Shown here: one piece after another, positions 1 through 10,066 of the stretch
How the letters are laid out: each line of letters opens with the position of its first letter
Numbering within the stretch: position 1 is the first letter of the stretch
Origin: Leadbetterella byssophila DSM 17132
Lineage (GTDB): Bacteria; Bacteroidota; Bacteroidia; Cytophagales; Spirosomataceae
Length of the DNA stretch: 64,000 nucleotides
Direction: 5' to 3'
NCBI RefSeq assembly: GCF_000166395.1
Contig: NC_014655.1
Span: 3,162,001-3,226,000 of the forward strand
Notes under the pieces: model-generated
Seen by the model: the letters and a program-made list of their open reading frames with translations, nothing else
The model's database searches: none
Told to the model about the DNA's origin: nothing
Made by a program: the position numbers and the translations under genes

Positions 1-42
1 ATTCGTTTGAATTCTTATTTTTGTCGGAAATCAAACAACTAA

Positions 43-810
43 ATGGAAGATTTATTCACCTCTGCTGCTCTTACAAGTGTTTTTACCATTACCCTTCTTG
101 AAATTATTCTAGGAGTGGATAATATCATCTTTATTTCAGTGATAGCAGGTAAACTTCCATCTAAGGAAGAAAAGAAAGCAAGGAACTGGGGAATTTTACT
201 GGCGATGGCTTTTCGTTTGCTTTTGCTGTTAGGACTAGGATTTGTCTTGCAATTACAGACTCCTCTTTTTTATTTAGATGATTTGGGGCTTCCTTGGCAC
301 TTAGGTATTTCTGGTAAGGATTTGCTTATTCTAGGTGGGGGATTATTCTTGCTTTACAAAACTACCTACGAGCTTCACCATAAATTGGAAGGCGAAGATG
401 GTGATAAAACAAGTACTGGTAAATCTGCAGCCACTCTCAGTCGGGCTATATTTGATATCCTGCTTATCAATATTATCTTTTCTGTAGACTCCATTATAAC
501 GGCAATTGGTATGACCACCATTATTTCGGTTATGGCTGCATCTATTATTCTCTCTTCAGGGGTTATGTTGATTTTTGCCAAGCCCATTGGTGATTTTGTA
601 GAAAAACATCCTACCGTTAAAATTTTGGCACTTTCCTTCCTATTATTGATAGGTACTTTATTAGTAGCAGAAGCTTTCTATGTTCATGTTCCTAAAGGTT
701 ATGTTTATTTCGCAATGGCCTTCTCTTTCTTCGTGGAGTTACTTAATATGAAAATGAGAAAGAATACTACCCCTGTCCAATTGAAAAAGCATGTTGCGGA
801 AGATCGTTAA
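43..810 (+). CDS. TerC family integral membrane protein
   Basis: Polytopic inner-membrane protein of the TerC family (linked to tellurium resistance and, in other members, to metal-ion export or metalation of exported proteins; the substrate here is unknown). The 255-residue product starts with a hydrophobic segment containing the family motif LEIILGVDNIIFIS (about residues 18-31) and repeats the acidic membrane motif as INIIFSVDSII in the second half, as expected for the internally duplicated fold. Seven or so hydrophobic segments are visible. It overlaps the next gene by 20 bp, so the two are probably co-transcribed. Family assignment is firm; physiological role is not. Confidence 0.92.
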   Translation: MEDLFTSAALTSVFTITLLEIILGVDNIIFISVIAGKLPSKEEKKARNWGILLAMAFRLLLLLGLGFVLQLQTPLFYLDDLGLPWHLGISGKDLLILGGGLFLLYKTTYELHHKLEGEDGDKTSTGKSAATLSRAIFDILLINIIFSVDSIITAIGMTTIISVMAASIILSSGVMLIFAKPIGDFVEKHPTVKILALSFLLLIGTLLVAEAFYVHVPKGYVYFAMAFSFFVELLNMKMRKNTTPVQLKKHVAEDR

Positions 811-1534
811 CGTATTCTATAATATATGGTGCGTATTTTGGTTGGTTAGTATTTTCCTCCTCCTGTATCCATTTATCTTTCTGTGTATTCAAGTGAAGTC
901 CTGGAATAGATGGGGAACGGAACTTTGCCACCTTTGGGCTGATCTATTCTTCTTCATTTCAGGATTATGGGTGCAGGTGGACTATCGCTTTGTGCCAAAT
1001 AAAAAGGACACCTACATTTTTGTAGCCAATCATTTTTCGTACCTGGATATCGCTATGGGTATGAAAGTAGTCAGGAACTATTTCTGCTACATGGGTAAGA
1101 GTTCAGTAAAGAAAGTGCCGTTATTAGGATATATGTTTAGGAAATTGCATATACAGGTGGATCGGTCTGATAAATCGTCGCGTATGCGTTCTTATAAAAT
1201 GTCTCTTAAAGCTCTTCATTCAGGAAGAAGCTTATTTATTATGCCGGAGGGGGGAATTATAAGCAAGCACATACCTAAAATGCATCAACCTTTTAAAGAT
1301 GGGGCCTTTGCATTAGCGATAGAGACCAAAACGCCCATTGTTCCAATATCTTTCTTAAATTTGTATGAAATAATGCCCGCTGATCGAATCTTTTGGGATT
1401 GGCCTAGGGTTATTGTTCATCCTCCCCTTTCCGTGGAAGGAAAGAGTGTTGAGGAGTTGAAATTGGAAGTGTACGAAATCATTCAAGCGGAAGTAGATGC
1501 CTATCGACAAAGAAACCATCAAGAAAATAGCTAA
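791..1534 (+). CDS. 1-acyl-sn-glycerol-3-phosphate acyltransferase (PlsC family)
   Basis: Membrane-associated acyltransferase that would add the second acyl chain in phospholipid synthesis, or acylate a related lipid. The catalytic NHxxxxD motif is seen as NHFSYLD (about residues 80-86) and the substrate-binding block as MPEGG (about 152-156); the N-terminus holds two hydrophobic segments. Its ATG lies inside the 3' end of the terC-like gene and its own 3' end overlaps gatC by 38 bp, giving a compact three-gene operon. A second, distinct PlsC-like gene lies at 13707-14537, so the precise acceptor of each cannot be decided from sequence. Confidence 0.9.
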   Translation: MLRKIVNVFYNIWCVFWLVSIFLLLYPFIFLCIQVKSWNRWGTELCHLWADLFFFISGLWVQVDYRFVPNKKDTYIFVANHFSYLDIAMGMKVVRNYFCYMGKSSVKKVPLLGYMFRKLHIQVDRSDKSSRMRSYKMSLKALHSGRSLFIMPEGGIISKHIPKMHQPFKDGAFALAIETKTPIVPISFLNLYEIMPADRIFWDWPRVIVHPPLSVEGKSVEELKLEVYEIIQAEVDAYRQRNHQENS

Positions 1535-1781
1535 TTTGGCCCGACTAGAACTTAGTCCGGAAGAAGAATTACAATTAGCTCAGGATGCGGATCAGATTCT
1601 GAACTGGATCCAACAATTAGAAGAGGTAGATACCAGTGGTGTTATTCCAATGACTCATATACATGCAAATGTGAACGATTTTCGGTCGGACATTGCACAT
1701 AATGGTTTAAGTAGAGAGGAAGGGCTCAAGAATGCTCCTTCTCACGATGGAGAATATTTTAAGGTTAACAAGGTGCTATAA
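1497..1781 (+). CDS. gatC: Aspartyl/glutamyl-tRNA amidotransferase subunit C
   Basis: Small subunit of the GatCAB amidotransferase, which converts Glu-tRNA(Gln) or Asp-tRNA(Asn) to the amide form and helps assemble GatA on GatB. The 94-residue length and the N-terminal pattern IDKETIKKIANLARLELSPEE are characteristic, as is the C-terminal region ending DGEYFKVNKVL. The start ATG is embedded in the upstream acyltransferase gene. gatA and gatB are not in the window, so this subunit is encoded apart from its partners. Confidence 0.95.
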   Translation: MPIDKETIKKIANLARLELSPEEELQLAQDADQILNWIQQLEEVDTSGVIPMTHIHANVNDFRSDIAHNGLSREEGLKNAPSHDGEYFKVNKVL

Positions 1782-1802
1782 GTGCTACTTTGCTTGTAGC
1801 AC
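1782..1802. terminator. Hairpin between convergent gatC and oxyR
   Basis: A perfect 7-bp inverted repeat (GTGCTAC, loop of 7, GTAGCAC) begins just after the gatC stop and overlaps the oxyR stop codon. No clear T-run follows on either strand, so it is a probable but unproven bidirectional transcript-end structure. Confidence 0.45.
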
Positions 1803-2705
1803 CAATGCGTCTTTCAGTGGTATATCTAAATTAACCGTTTCCCTTATCTTCTCTGCTAGTTCTTTCCCAAGATTAGATTTTACTTCAGTACGGTACGCAA
1901 TCAAGCTAACTTCTCTCACAGGATAAGGCTTCTCAAATTCCATTATTCTACTTTGAAATTCCTCCGGTAGATTTTGTATGTACAGATCCGGTAAAATGGT
2001 TAATCCTCCAAAACTATCCACCATATTCAGGAGAGTTTCGAACGAGTGTGATTGGAATCGTAGGTTGCTCAACTGATTATCTTTGTTCTGCAGTGAACAA
2101 TAACTCATGATTTGATCTTTTATACAATGACCGTCTTCTAACAGCCAATTCGTCTCGTTTTGTAAGTCGGAAGAAGCTAGATACTTTTTATTGGTACTTA
2201 TTCTTCCATACACTTTCAGGGGTTCATAATAGAGCACTTCGGTATAGAATCCTTTAGCTTGTATAGGAGTAGAGACAATTCCAAAGTCTAGTTGGTCCTC
2301 TTTTAATTGACTAATCAAATGTTCAGTAGTGCTTTCAGAGATAATAAACTCCAGATTAGGGAATTCTTCCATCCAGGGTTTTAACACTTTGGGTAGAAGT
2401 GAATTCGCCACTGTAGGGATGATACCTATTCTTACAGGGCCTTCGTAGACATCCTCTTTGGCTACTTCTGTCATTCTTTTGATATGTACCAAAGCTTTTT
2501 CCGCCTCGGCAATGATTTCCTTACCAATATCCGTGGTAATGATGGGATTGGCCTTCCTATCAAAGATGACTACTTTCAACTCTTCTTCTAATCGGCGGAT
2601 CATAGTACTCATGGTGGCTTGAGTAATAAAGCAGGCCTGAGAGGCTTTAGTAAAGTTTTTATAGCGATCTAAAGCGATGATGTATTGTAATTGCTGGATA
2701 TTCAT
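1785..2705 (-). CDS. oxyR: LysR-type hydrogen-peroxide sensor OxyR
   Basis: Cytoplasmic LysR-family transcription regulator that senses peroxide through a reversible disulfide and controls antioxidant genes. The 306-residue protein has the N-terminal winged helix-turn-helix (about residues 1-60, with FTKASQACFITQATMSTMIRRLEEEL) and the substrate-like domain behind it. Both redox cysteines are present, in LLEDGHC(194) and MSYC(203), with the same nine-residue spacing as Cys199/Cys208 of E. coli OxyR. It is divergent from katG, the expected target. An inverted repeat next to its own start suggests autoregulation. Confidence 0.95.
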   Translation of the reverse strand: MNIQQLQYIIALDRYKNFTKASQACFITQATMSTMIRRLEEELKVVIFDRKANPIITTDIGKEIIAEAEKALVHIKRMTEVAKEDVYEGPVRIGIIPTVANSLLPKVLKPWMEEFPNLEFIISESTTEHLISQLKEDQLDFGIVSTPIQAKGFYTEVLYYEPLKVYGRISTNKKYLASSDLQNETNWLLEDGHCIKDQIMSYCSLQNKDNQLSNLRFQSHSFETLLNMVDSFGGLTILPDLYIQNLPEEFQSRIMEFEKPYPVREVSLIAYRTEVKSNLGKELAEKIRETVNLDIPLKDALVLQAK

Positions 2706-2709
2706 ACAT

Positions 2710-2726
2710 TATTGATAATGTCAATA
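2710..2726. promoter_or_regulatory. LysR/OxyR-type operator in the oxyR-katG intergenic region
   Basis: Perfect inverted repeat TATTGA-N5-TCAATA, fitting the T-N11-A rule of LysR-type binding sites (ATTGA-N5-TCAAT). It lies 4 bp from the oxyR start codon, between that start and the candidate oxyR -7 box, which is where an autorepressing OxyR dimer would sit. Binding is inferred, not shown. Confidence 0.6.
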
Positions 2727-2727
2727 G

Positions 2728-2755
2728 CAAATATAAAAATAATTTTCTTTGTCAA
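2728..2755 (-). promoter_or_regulatory. Candidate oxyR promoter
   Basis: On the minus strand TTG (complement of 2753-2755) is followed after 17 nt by TATATTTG (complement of 2728-2735), an exact match to the Bacteroidota -7 consensus TAnnTTTG. The start site would fall within the inverted repeat at 2710-2726. Confidence 0.55.
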
Positions 2756-2778
2756 TGCATTTCTATTCAGTAATTTTA
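2749..2778 (+). promoter_or_regulatory. Candidate katG promoter
   Basis: TTG at 2749-2751, a 19-nt spacer, then TAATTTTA at 2771-2778, one base off the TAnnTTTG consensus. A weak -7 box would suit a promoter that needs activation by oxidised OxyR. Confidence 0.45.
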
Positions 2779-2812
2779 TATCGTAAAATATTGAGGCAGA
2801 ACCTCCGTATAA

Positions 2813-5032
<2,220 letters not shown>

Positions 5033-5051
5033 TCCATTAGATAGCTAATAG

Positions 5052-5079
5052 AAAGGGTGGCCAAAAGCCACCCTTTTTT
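5052..5079 (+). terminator. Rho-independent terminator of katG
   Basis: Stem AAAGGGTGGC (5052-5061), loop CAAAA, matching arm GCCACCCTTT, followed by a T-run to 5079. It begins 19 bp after the katG stop. Confidence 0.9.
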
Positions 5080-5106
5080 ATTACAGACACAGTTTTTCTT
5101 AGGGCA

Positions 5107-5141
5107 TAAAAAAGAGGTAATGAAATGAATCATTACCTCTT
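5107..5141 (-). terminator. Rho-independent terminator of secDF
   Basis: A perfect 12-bp inverted repeat (AAGAGGTAATGA at 5112-5123 and its complement at 5130-5141). Read on the minus strand it is followed by a run of T residues (complement of 5107-5113), so it ends transcripts from secDF. Confidence 0.88.
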
Positions 5142-5159
5142 CGTATTACTAGAAATTAC

Positions 5160-8069
5160 TTAAGCTTTTGTAGGAGCTAGTTCTTTCTTAGCTTTTCTGT
5201 TTAATGCATCCACTACGAATGGAGCAGAGATGAATAGGGAAGAATAAGTACCTACAATTACCCCTACGAACATACAGAAGATAAAGCCACGGATAGTTTC
5301 ACCACCGAAGATTAACAATACAAATAGTACGATCAATGTAGCAAAACCTGTTACGGCTGTACGGCTCAAAGTACTGTTCAAAGCATTATTAATAACCGTT
5401 TCAATACTTTGAGTCTGGTTAGACTTCTCCGCCATGTATTCTCTGATTCTATCGTAGATTACGATGGTGTCATTCAAGGAGTAACCCATCAATGTCAATA
5501 CCGCACCGATGAACGCCTGGTCAATATCAAGAGATACCGGTAACCATCCGTGGAAGATGGAGAAGATACCTAAAATGATAGCCACGTCATGAATCAAAGC
5601 AAGTACTGCACCCCAACCAAAGGCCTGATTACGGAATCTAATTAGGATGTAAATGAACGTTAAGATGATAGCATAGATAACCGCCTTCACAGAAGCCCAG
5701 ATGGTGTCTTGCGCGATGTTTGCACCTACTTTCGATGTTGAAACGACTTCACCTTTGTTGCCATTTACGCTAGCAATAGCCTTACTAAGTTCTGATTTTA
5801 GCGTTTCATCCGTTTGGATATCTGTGTCGTCAATTTTGTATGCAGATGTGATTTTCACACGGTCAAAACCACCATATGTTTTCACCTCTACTGCAGAACC
5901 AGGGAATACGTTTTGAACCGCGTCTCTGATCTCGTCAGTATTTACGTTTTTCTCAAATTTGGCCTCAAATGTTCTACCTCCTTTGAAGTCAACGCCCAAA
6001 CTGAATCCTCGTACAGCGATAGAGATAATACCTGCTACGATCAAGATTCCGGATACTGTATAGAAACGGTTACGGTTTTTGATAAAGTCAATGTTAGTGT
6101 CACCGAATAACTTCTCTGTCCAAGCAGTTCTAAAGTTGATAGTTTTTCCTTTCTTAATAAGGTTATCAAAGATCAGACGAGAAACGAAGATAGCACAGAA
6201 TAATGAAGTACCGATACCGATCAACAAGGTAGTAGCAAAACCTTTAACCAAACCTGTACCAAAGATAAATAGGATCACACCTGTGATTACAGAAGTCAAC
6301 TGTGAGTCAATGATAGAAGGCATGGCATTTTTAAAACCAAGTGCAATGGCTGTAGCGAAATTCTTACCAGCAGCTAGCTCTTCCTTGACCCTTTCATATA
6401 TTAGTACGTTAGCATCCACAGACATACCTACGGATAATACCATACCGGCAATACCTGGCAGAGTCATAGTAGCTCCGAAGCTGGCCATAATACCAAGCAA
6501 TAGTATTAAGTTCACAATTAACGCAAGGTTAGCAATCCATCCTGCGCTGCTATAATACATGACCACAAAGATCAATACGGCTACTAAACCAACAAGCGAT
6601 GAAATCACCCCCGCATTTAGTGCTTGAGAACCTACAGAAGCACCTACCACTGCCTCTTCCACAATAGTTGTTGGCGCAGGTAATTTACCTGCCTTAAGCA
6701 CGTTTGCTAAGTCTTGAGCCTGCTCAATAGAGAAGCTACCGGTAATAGAAGATGATCCATTAGGGATTTCTCCGTTTACATTAGGCGCTGAGTAAACATA
6801 GTTGTCAAGGATGATAGCGATGCTACGACCTGTATTTTTAGCAGTAAGTTCTTTCCATTTACGAGCACCTACGGTATTCATTTGCATGGATACATTAGGT
6901 TTACCGGTCATAGGATCATAATCCTGACGAGCTTCAGTGATTACTTCACCGCCTAGTGGAGCATTTCCGAAGTTCTTAATAGGATAGATGTTTACTAAAT
7001 CTTCTGTTGTTGAAGTTCCCTCTATAGGGTTAACATCATATAAGAAAGTCATGTCTGCCGGGAAAATACCCATAGCATCTGGTCTCTTCATGATGCTGTT
7101 CAAGCGAGAAGTATCCTTTGTTTTGATAGCTAAACCTTGAGGAGTTACGATGAACATGTTCATCAAGGAGTTAGCATTAGCTGTAGAGTCAAGAGCGCTG
7201 GAATCAGATTTAGCTTGTAGAGCTGAGGCTAAAGAGTTAGTAGTAGTGTCAGTTGTAGCTGCTGCAGCTGTGCTACTTCCCTTTTTATTTTCAGCATCAA
7301 TCTTCATCAGAAGAGATGTGAATCTTTCAAAGTTAGGAGAGATCTCTTGTAGGGTGTAAACTTCGCAGAATTCAAGTTTCGCTGATCCAGAAAGTAATTT
7401 TCTTACACGCTCAGGGTTATCTACACCAGGTAATTCAACCTGAATTCTGTTTGTTCCAGGGATCTTAGACAAGTTAGCGTTTGATACCCCAAATTTATCC
7501 ACACGAGTTTGGATAACTTTGTATGCTCTGTCAAAAGCTCCATCTATCTGAGTCTGAATGTAGTTCTTAACTTGGCTATCTGATGAATTTAGAGATAATT
7601 CGTCTCTGTTAGAACTATTAGAGAAGATGGTTGCTAATTTGATGTCCGGTGCTAAAGCTTTAAGTTCTTTTTCAAATTGATCTACAAAGTTGATAGAACC
7701 TTTAGCCGCTAAATCTCTTGTTTTATTGATGGCTTGAGTAACTCTAGGGTCACGAGAACCTTTTGCAAGAGATTTAATAATGTCAGCAGGAGAAACCTCC
7801 AGAATTACGTGCATACCTCCTTGAAGGTCAAGACCTAGACCAAGTTCTTGTTTGGTTAGGCTTTCTACAGTAGAACCCAAGAATACCTTTTGTTTCCACA
7901 ATGAATCTAAATAATACTGTTTTTTAGCCGGATCTACAACGCCGTTGATTGTAGCATAGGCTTCGGCATCCTTACGAATGTCGTTGATCTTCCATGTTCT
8001 GGCCAAATAGTAAAGGCTCAGTAGAAGCAAGGCGGCAAATAGAAGTAAAATTCCTCCTCTGTTTTTCAT
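5160..8069 (-). CDS. secDF: Fused protein translocase subunit SecDF
   Basis: Inner-membrane RND-type subunit of the Sec translocon that uses proton motive force to pull exported proteins across. At 969 residues it joins SecD (N-terminal TM, then LGLDLQGGMHVILEV at about 79-92, large periplasmic P1 domain, six-TM bundle with MVLSVGMSVDANVLIYERVKEE) to SecF (LGVDFKGGRTFEAKF, second six-TM bundle with TLMGYSLNDTIVIYDRIREYM). The fusion is usual in Bacteroidota. A serine/threonine/alanine-rich insert (about residues 255-300) in the P1 region is longer than in compact SecDs. It stands alone between terminators. Confidence 0.97.
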   Translation of the reverse strand: MKNRGGILLLFAALLLLSLYYLARTWKINDIRKDAEAYATINGVVDPAKKQYYLDSLWKQKVFLGSTVESLTKQELGLGLDLQGGMHVILEVSPADIIKSLAKGSRDPRVTQAINKTRDLAAKGSINFVDQFEKELKALAPDIKLATIFSNSSNRDELSLNSSDSQVKNYIQTQIDGAFDRAYKVIQTRVDKFGVSNANLSKIPGTNRIQVELPGVDNPERVRKLLSGSAKLEFCEVYTLQEISPNFERFTSLLMKIDAENKKGSSTAAAATTDTTTNSLASALQAKSDSSALDSTANANSLMNMFIVTPQGLAIKTKDTSRLNSIMKRPDAMGIFPADMTFLYDVNPIEGTSTTEDLVNIYPIKNFGNAPLGGEVITEARQDYDPMTGKPNVSMQMNTVGARKWKELTAKNTGRSIAIILDNYVYSAPNVNGEIPNGSSSITGSFSIEQAQDLANVLKAGKLPAPTTIVEEAVVGASVGSQALNAGVISSLVGLVAVLIFVVMYYSSAGWIANLALIVNLILLLGIMASFGATMTLPGIAGMVLSVGMSVDANVLIYERVKEELAAGKNFATAIALGFKNAMPSIIDSQLTSVITGVILFIFGTGLVKGFATTLLIGIGTSLFCAIFVSRLIFDNLIKKGKTINFRTAWTEKLFGDTNIDFIKNRNRFYTVSGILIVAGIISIAVRGFSLGVDFKGGRTFEAKFEKNVNTDEIRDAVQNVFPGSAVEVKTYGGFDRVKITSAYKIDDTDIQTDETLKSELSKAIASVNGNKGEVVSTSKVGANIAQDTIWASVKAVIYAIILTFIYILIRFRNQAFGWGAVLALIHDVAIILGIFSIFHGWLPVSLDIDQAFIGAVLTLMGYSLNDTIVIYDRIREYMAEKSNQTQSIETVINNALNSTLSRTAVTGFATLIVLFVLLIFGGETIRGFIFCMFVGVIVGTYSSLFISAPFVVDALNRKAKKELAPTKA

Positions 8070-8172
8070 AAATAAATACTGATGATACCTTTTCCCCTAA
8101 AGGTTGATACATAAGTTTAGGTAAACAGTGGGGTGCTGCTTACACGAATAAGTATAAAAGTTCGGAAAACTT

Positions 8173-8493
8173 TCAGGGTGCATTTATGGCTATATGGTGC
8201 TCTAGGAGCTTAGCCAAATAAGAATTTTGAGGATCTGAGAAATCCTTTCCTGGTAGGGAAATGGACTCAGGAAATGTGATGGAGCTGTTTTCTACGAAGA
8301 AATGATCATAAACCCCAAAGCTAAAGTCATAATGAGGAACGGTAGTTCCATGACTCAGTTCTTTAAATACGGGTTGTTCCTGATCTGCAGTACATACTTG
8401 CTGCTTGCTCATAGCAGATGCTTGGTGCGTAGTCATTACGCACATCAGCATGATGAGGCTTAAAAGGCGGAGTATGTATTTTTGCACCTTCAT
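8173..8493 (-). CDS. Small exported protein of unknown function
   Basis: I do not recognise this family. The product, read from the ATG at 8493 (an upstream TTG at 8505 would add four residues), has 106 residues: a signal peptide of about 25 residues (KYILRLLSLIMLMCVMTTHQASA) and a short mature part with no repeat or obvious catalytic motif, rich in aromatic and acidic residues (YDFSFGVYDHFFVENSS). It lies between secDF and a collagen-like lipoprotein, all on the same strand with separate spacing. Export is well supported; function is unknown. Confidence 0.65.
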   Translation of the reverse strand: MKVQKYILRLLSLIMLMCVMTTHQASAMSKQQVCTADQEQPVFKELSHGTTVPHYDFSFGVYDHFFVENSSITFPESISLPGKDFSDPQNSYLAKLLEHHIAINAP

Positions 8494-8562
8494 AGTAGGG
8501 TGCAAAAATAGGAATATAAAAGTTTAAAAATCAAGTATTGGTGTGATTTCTTTTAGGAAGAG

Positions 8563-8592
8563 GCCGAATGGTCTTTGGCCATTCGGCTATTT
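8563..8592 (+). terminator. Strong hairpin with T-run on the plus strand
   Basis: Arms GCCGAATGG (8563-8571) and CCATTCGGC (8579-8587) followed by TATTTTT. The T-run is on the plus strand, although both neighbouring genes are on the minus strand, so it would block antisense read-through or act simply as an RNA 3' structure of the collagen-like gene. Confidence 0.6.
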
Positions 8593-8596
8593 TTGA

Positions 8597-9109
8597 TTAA
8601 TTCAATTGTTCCAGATGGGATTGAATTTGTGCCTTGTCTACTTTGATAGCCTGTAGTATGGCATTCATGTCATTCGTATTCACTTTATTAACTAAAGCAG
8701 CAGGAATGATGACAAATCGGAAAATTCTATCTGTCCTTTTATTCGCCGGTAAATTTGCTAAACTGGTGGTTCCATCAAGGAAGATGGTAAAACCTGTTCT
8801 TGAAAAATTGAAGGTATAGACAAATGTTCCACCGCTGTAGAAAAATGTTTGTGGAAGAGGCTCCCAGTTGTCGTTTCCAAAGTTATCTTCTCCTTCCAGG
8901 ATAAAACCTATGATTTTGTCACTTGCCGGAATGGCAGGATTCAAATCAAAATCTGCTGCATATTGGTTTGCAGCTGTAAAAGAAGCTTTTACTTCATGTA
9001 CTTCTCCTATCAGACCGTCTTCACCCGGAGGGCCTTGAGGGCCTACAGGGCCTTCACAAGCTTGAAAAAACAAGGAAGAACAGATCAACATCCATGCTAA
9101 CTTTCTCAT
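8597..9109 (-). CDS. Collagen-like lipoprotein
   Basis: Exported lipoprotein of 170 residues with a signal peptide and lipobox ending FFQAC (Cys18). A very short collagen-like stretch of Gly-X-Y triplets, GPVGPQGPPGEDG, follows the lipidated cysteine and is joined to a globular domain of about 130 residues with no motif I recognise. The same architecture recurs at 46753-47385, so these are paralogues in organisation. A surface spacer or oligomerisation role for the triplets is inference. Confidence 0.8.
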   Translation of the reverse strand: MRKLAWMLICSSLFFQACEGPVGPQGPPGEDGLIGEVHEVKASFTAANQYAADFDLNPAIPASDKIIGFILEGEDNFGNDNWEPLPQTFFYSGGTFVYTFNFSRTGFTIFLDGTTSLANLPANKRTDRIFRFVIIPAALVNKVNTNDMNAILQAIKVDKAQIQSHLEQLN

Positions 9110-9240
9110 GTCATTATAATTTTAGGTGCTTGCCAAATGGCATCAATTTAGTGCTTAGATTGTGAAATTAGGTCAAAGGTTGCATTACCTTCTAAAAAAT
9201 ATTAACGAGAACCTTCAAGTTTGGATTGTAAATTTGAGTC

Positions 9241-9855
9241 ATGAACTATGACGAGTACCAAACTTTAACTTCTACCGCAGAGAGCTTGATTAAGGAAAAG
9301 GGAAGTAAGTTTTTTGGATATGCATTCCCTATTGCAGACGAAGAAGAAGCCAAGATTTATGTAGAGGAATTAAAGGCTCTTCACCCAAAAGCCAGACATC
9401 ATTGTTACGCCTTCCGATTAGGTTATAAGGGAGAAATCATTAGAGCAAATGACGATGGTGAACCCTCCGGGTCTGCAGGTAAACCTATACTCAATGCTAT
9501 TTTAAGTGCAGAGCTGACTAATACACTGGTGGTGGTAGTTCGCTATTTTGGCGGAACACTCCTAGGAGTGCCGGGTTTAATTCAAGCCTACAAAGAATCA
9601 AGTGTTTTAGCCCTTGCAGAAGCAGAGAAGGAGATTAGAACGATCAATACGGAAGTTCGAATAGATTATGATTTCCCACAGACTAATGTAGTTATGCAAT
9701 TGGTCAAAAAATTGGATCTCCGTGTAAAAGAACAGGTTTTTGAAGAGAGAGCCGGAATTATTTTGGAGGTTAGATTGTCCCTGGTAGATGAAATAAAGAA
9801 GGCATTAGAGGATTACTGGACAGTAAAAGTGAGGGTTGAAAACGAGGAAGAGTAA
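9241..9855 (+). CDS. YigZ/IMPACT family protein (UPF0029)
   Basis: The 204-residue product has the two-domain build of the YigZ family: an N-terminal UPF0029 (IMPACT-like) domain with KGSKFFGYAFPI and the hallmark ANDDGEPSGSAGKPIL (about residues 77-92), followed by RYFGGTLLGVPGLIQAYKES, and a C-terminal DUF1949 ferredoxin-like domain. Eukaryotic IMPACT regulates translation through Gcn1; the bacterial role is not established. A TAAATTTG box at 9229-9236 lies only 5 bp before the ATG, so the transcript could have almost no leader. Confidence 0.93.
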   Translation: MNYDEYQTLTSTAESLIKEKGSKFFGYAFPIADEEEAKIYVEELKALHPKARHHCYAFRLGYKGEIIRANDDGEPSGSAGKPILNAILSAELTNTLVVVVRYFGGTLLGVPGLIQAYKESSVLALAEAEKEIRTINTEVRIDYDFPQTNVVMQLVKKLDLRVKEQVFEERAGIILEVRLSLVDEIKKALEDYWTVKVRVENEEE

Positions 9856-10021
9856 TGCCAGATTAATCATGCAGAAAATAGTCGAGAAAAATTTCGGATT
9901 TTCAGTACTTTCAAGTACTAATTCTGAATAAATAGCGTTGTGTTAGGACGTTGCAAAATCCGTAAAAAAAGGCTATTTAATTTAATGGCTACGGATTAAA
10001 GATTTTTTAAAAAAATAAATT

Positions 10022-10029
10022 TAACTTTG
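10022..10029 (+). promoter_or_regulatory. Candidate -7 box for mreB
   Basis: TAACTTTG, an exact TAnnTTTG match, 37 bp before the mreB ATG. No convincing TTG is seen at the -33 distance, where the DNA is a run of A and T. Confidence 0.55.
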
Positions 10030-10066
10030 CAACTTAATCATAAATAGTATAAATAGAGGAGCTTAA

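Noticed and set aside
1732-1926. 64-residue plus-strand frame at the end of gatC
   Set aside because: It overlaps gatC in another frame and runs antisense to oxyR; no protein-like features.
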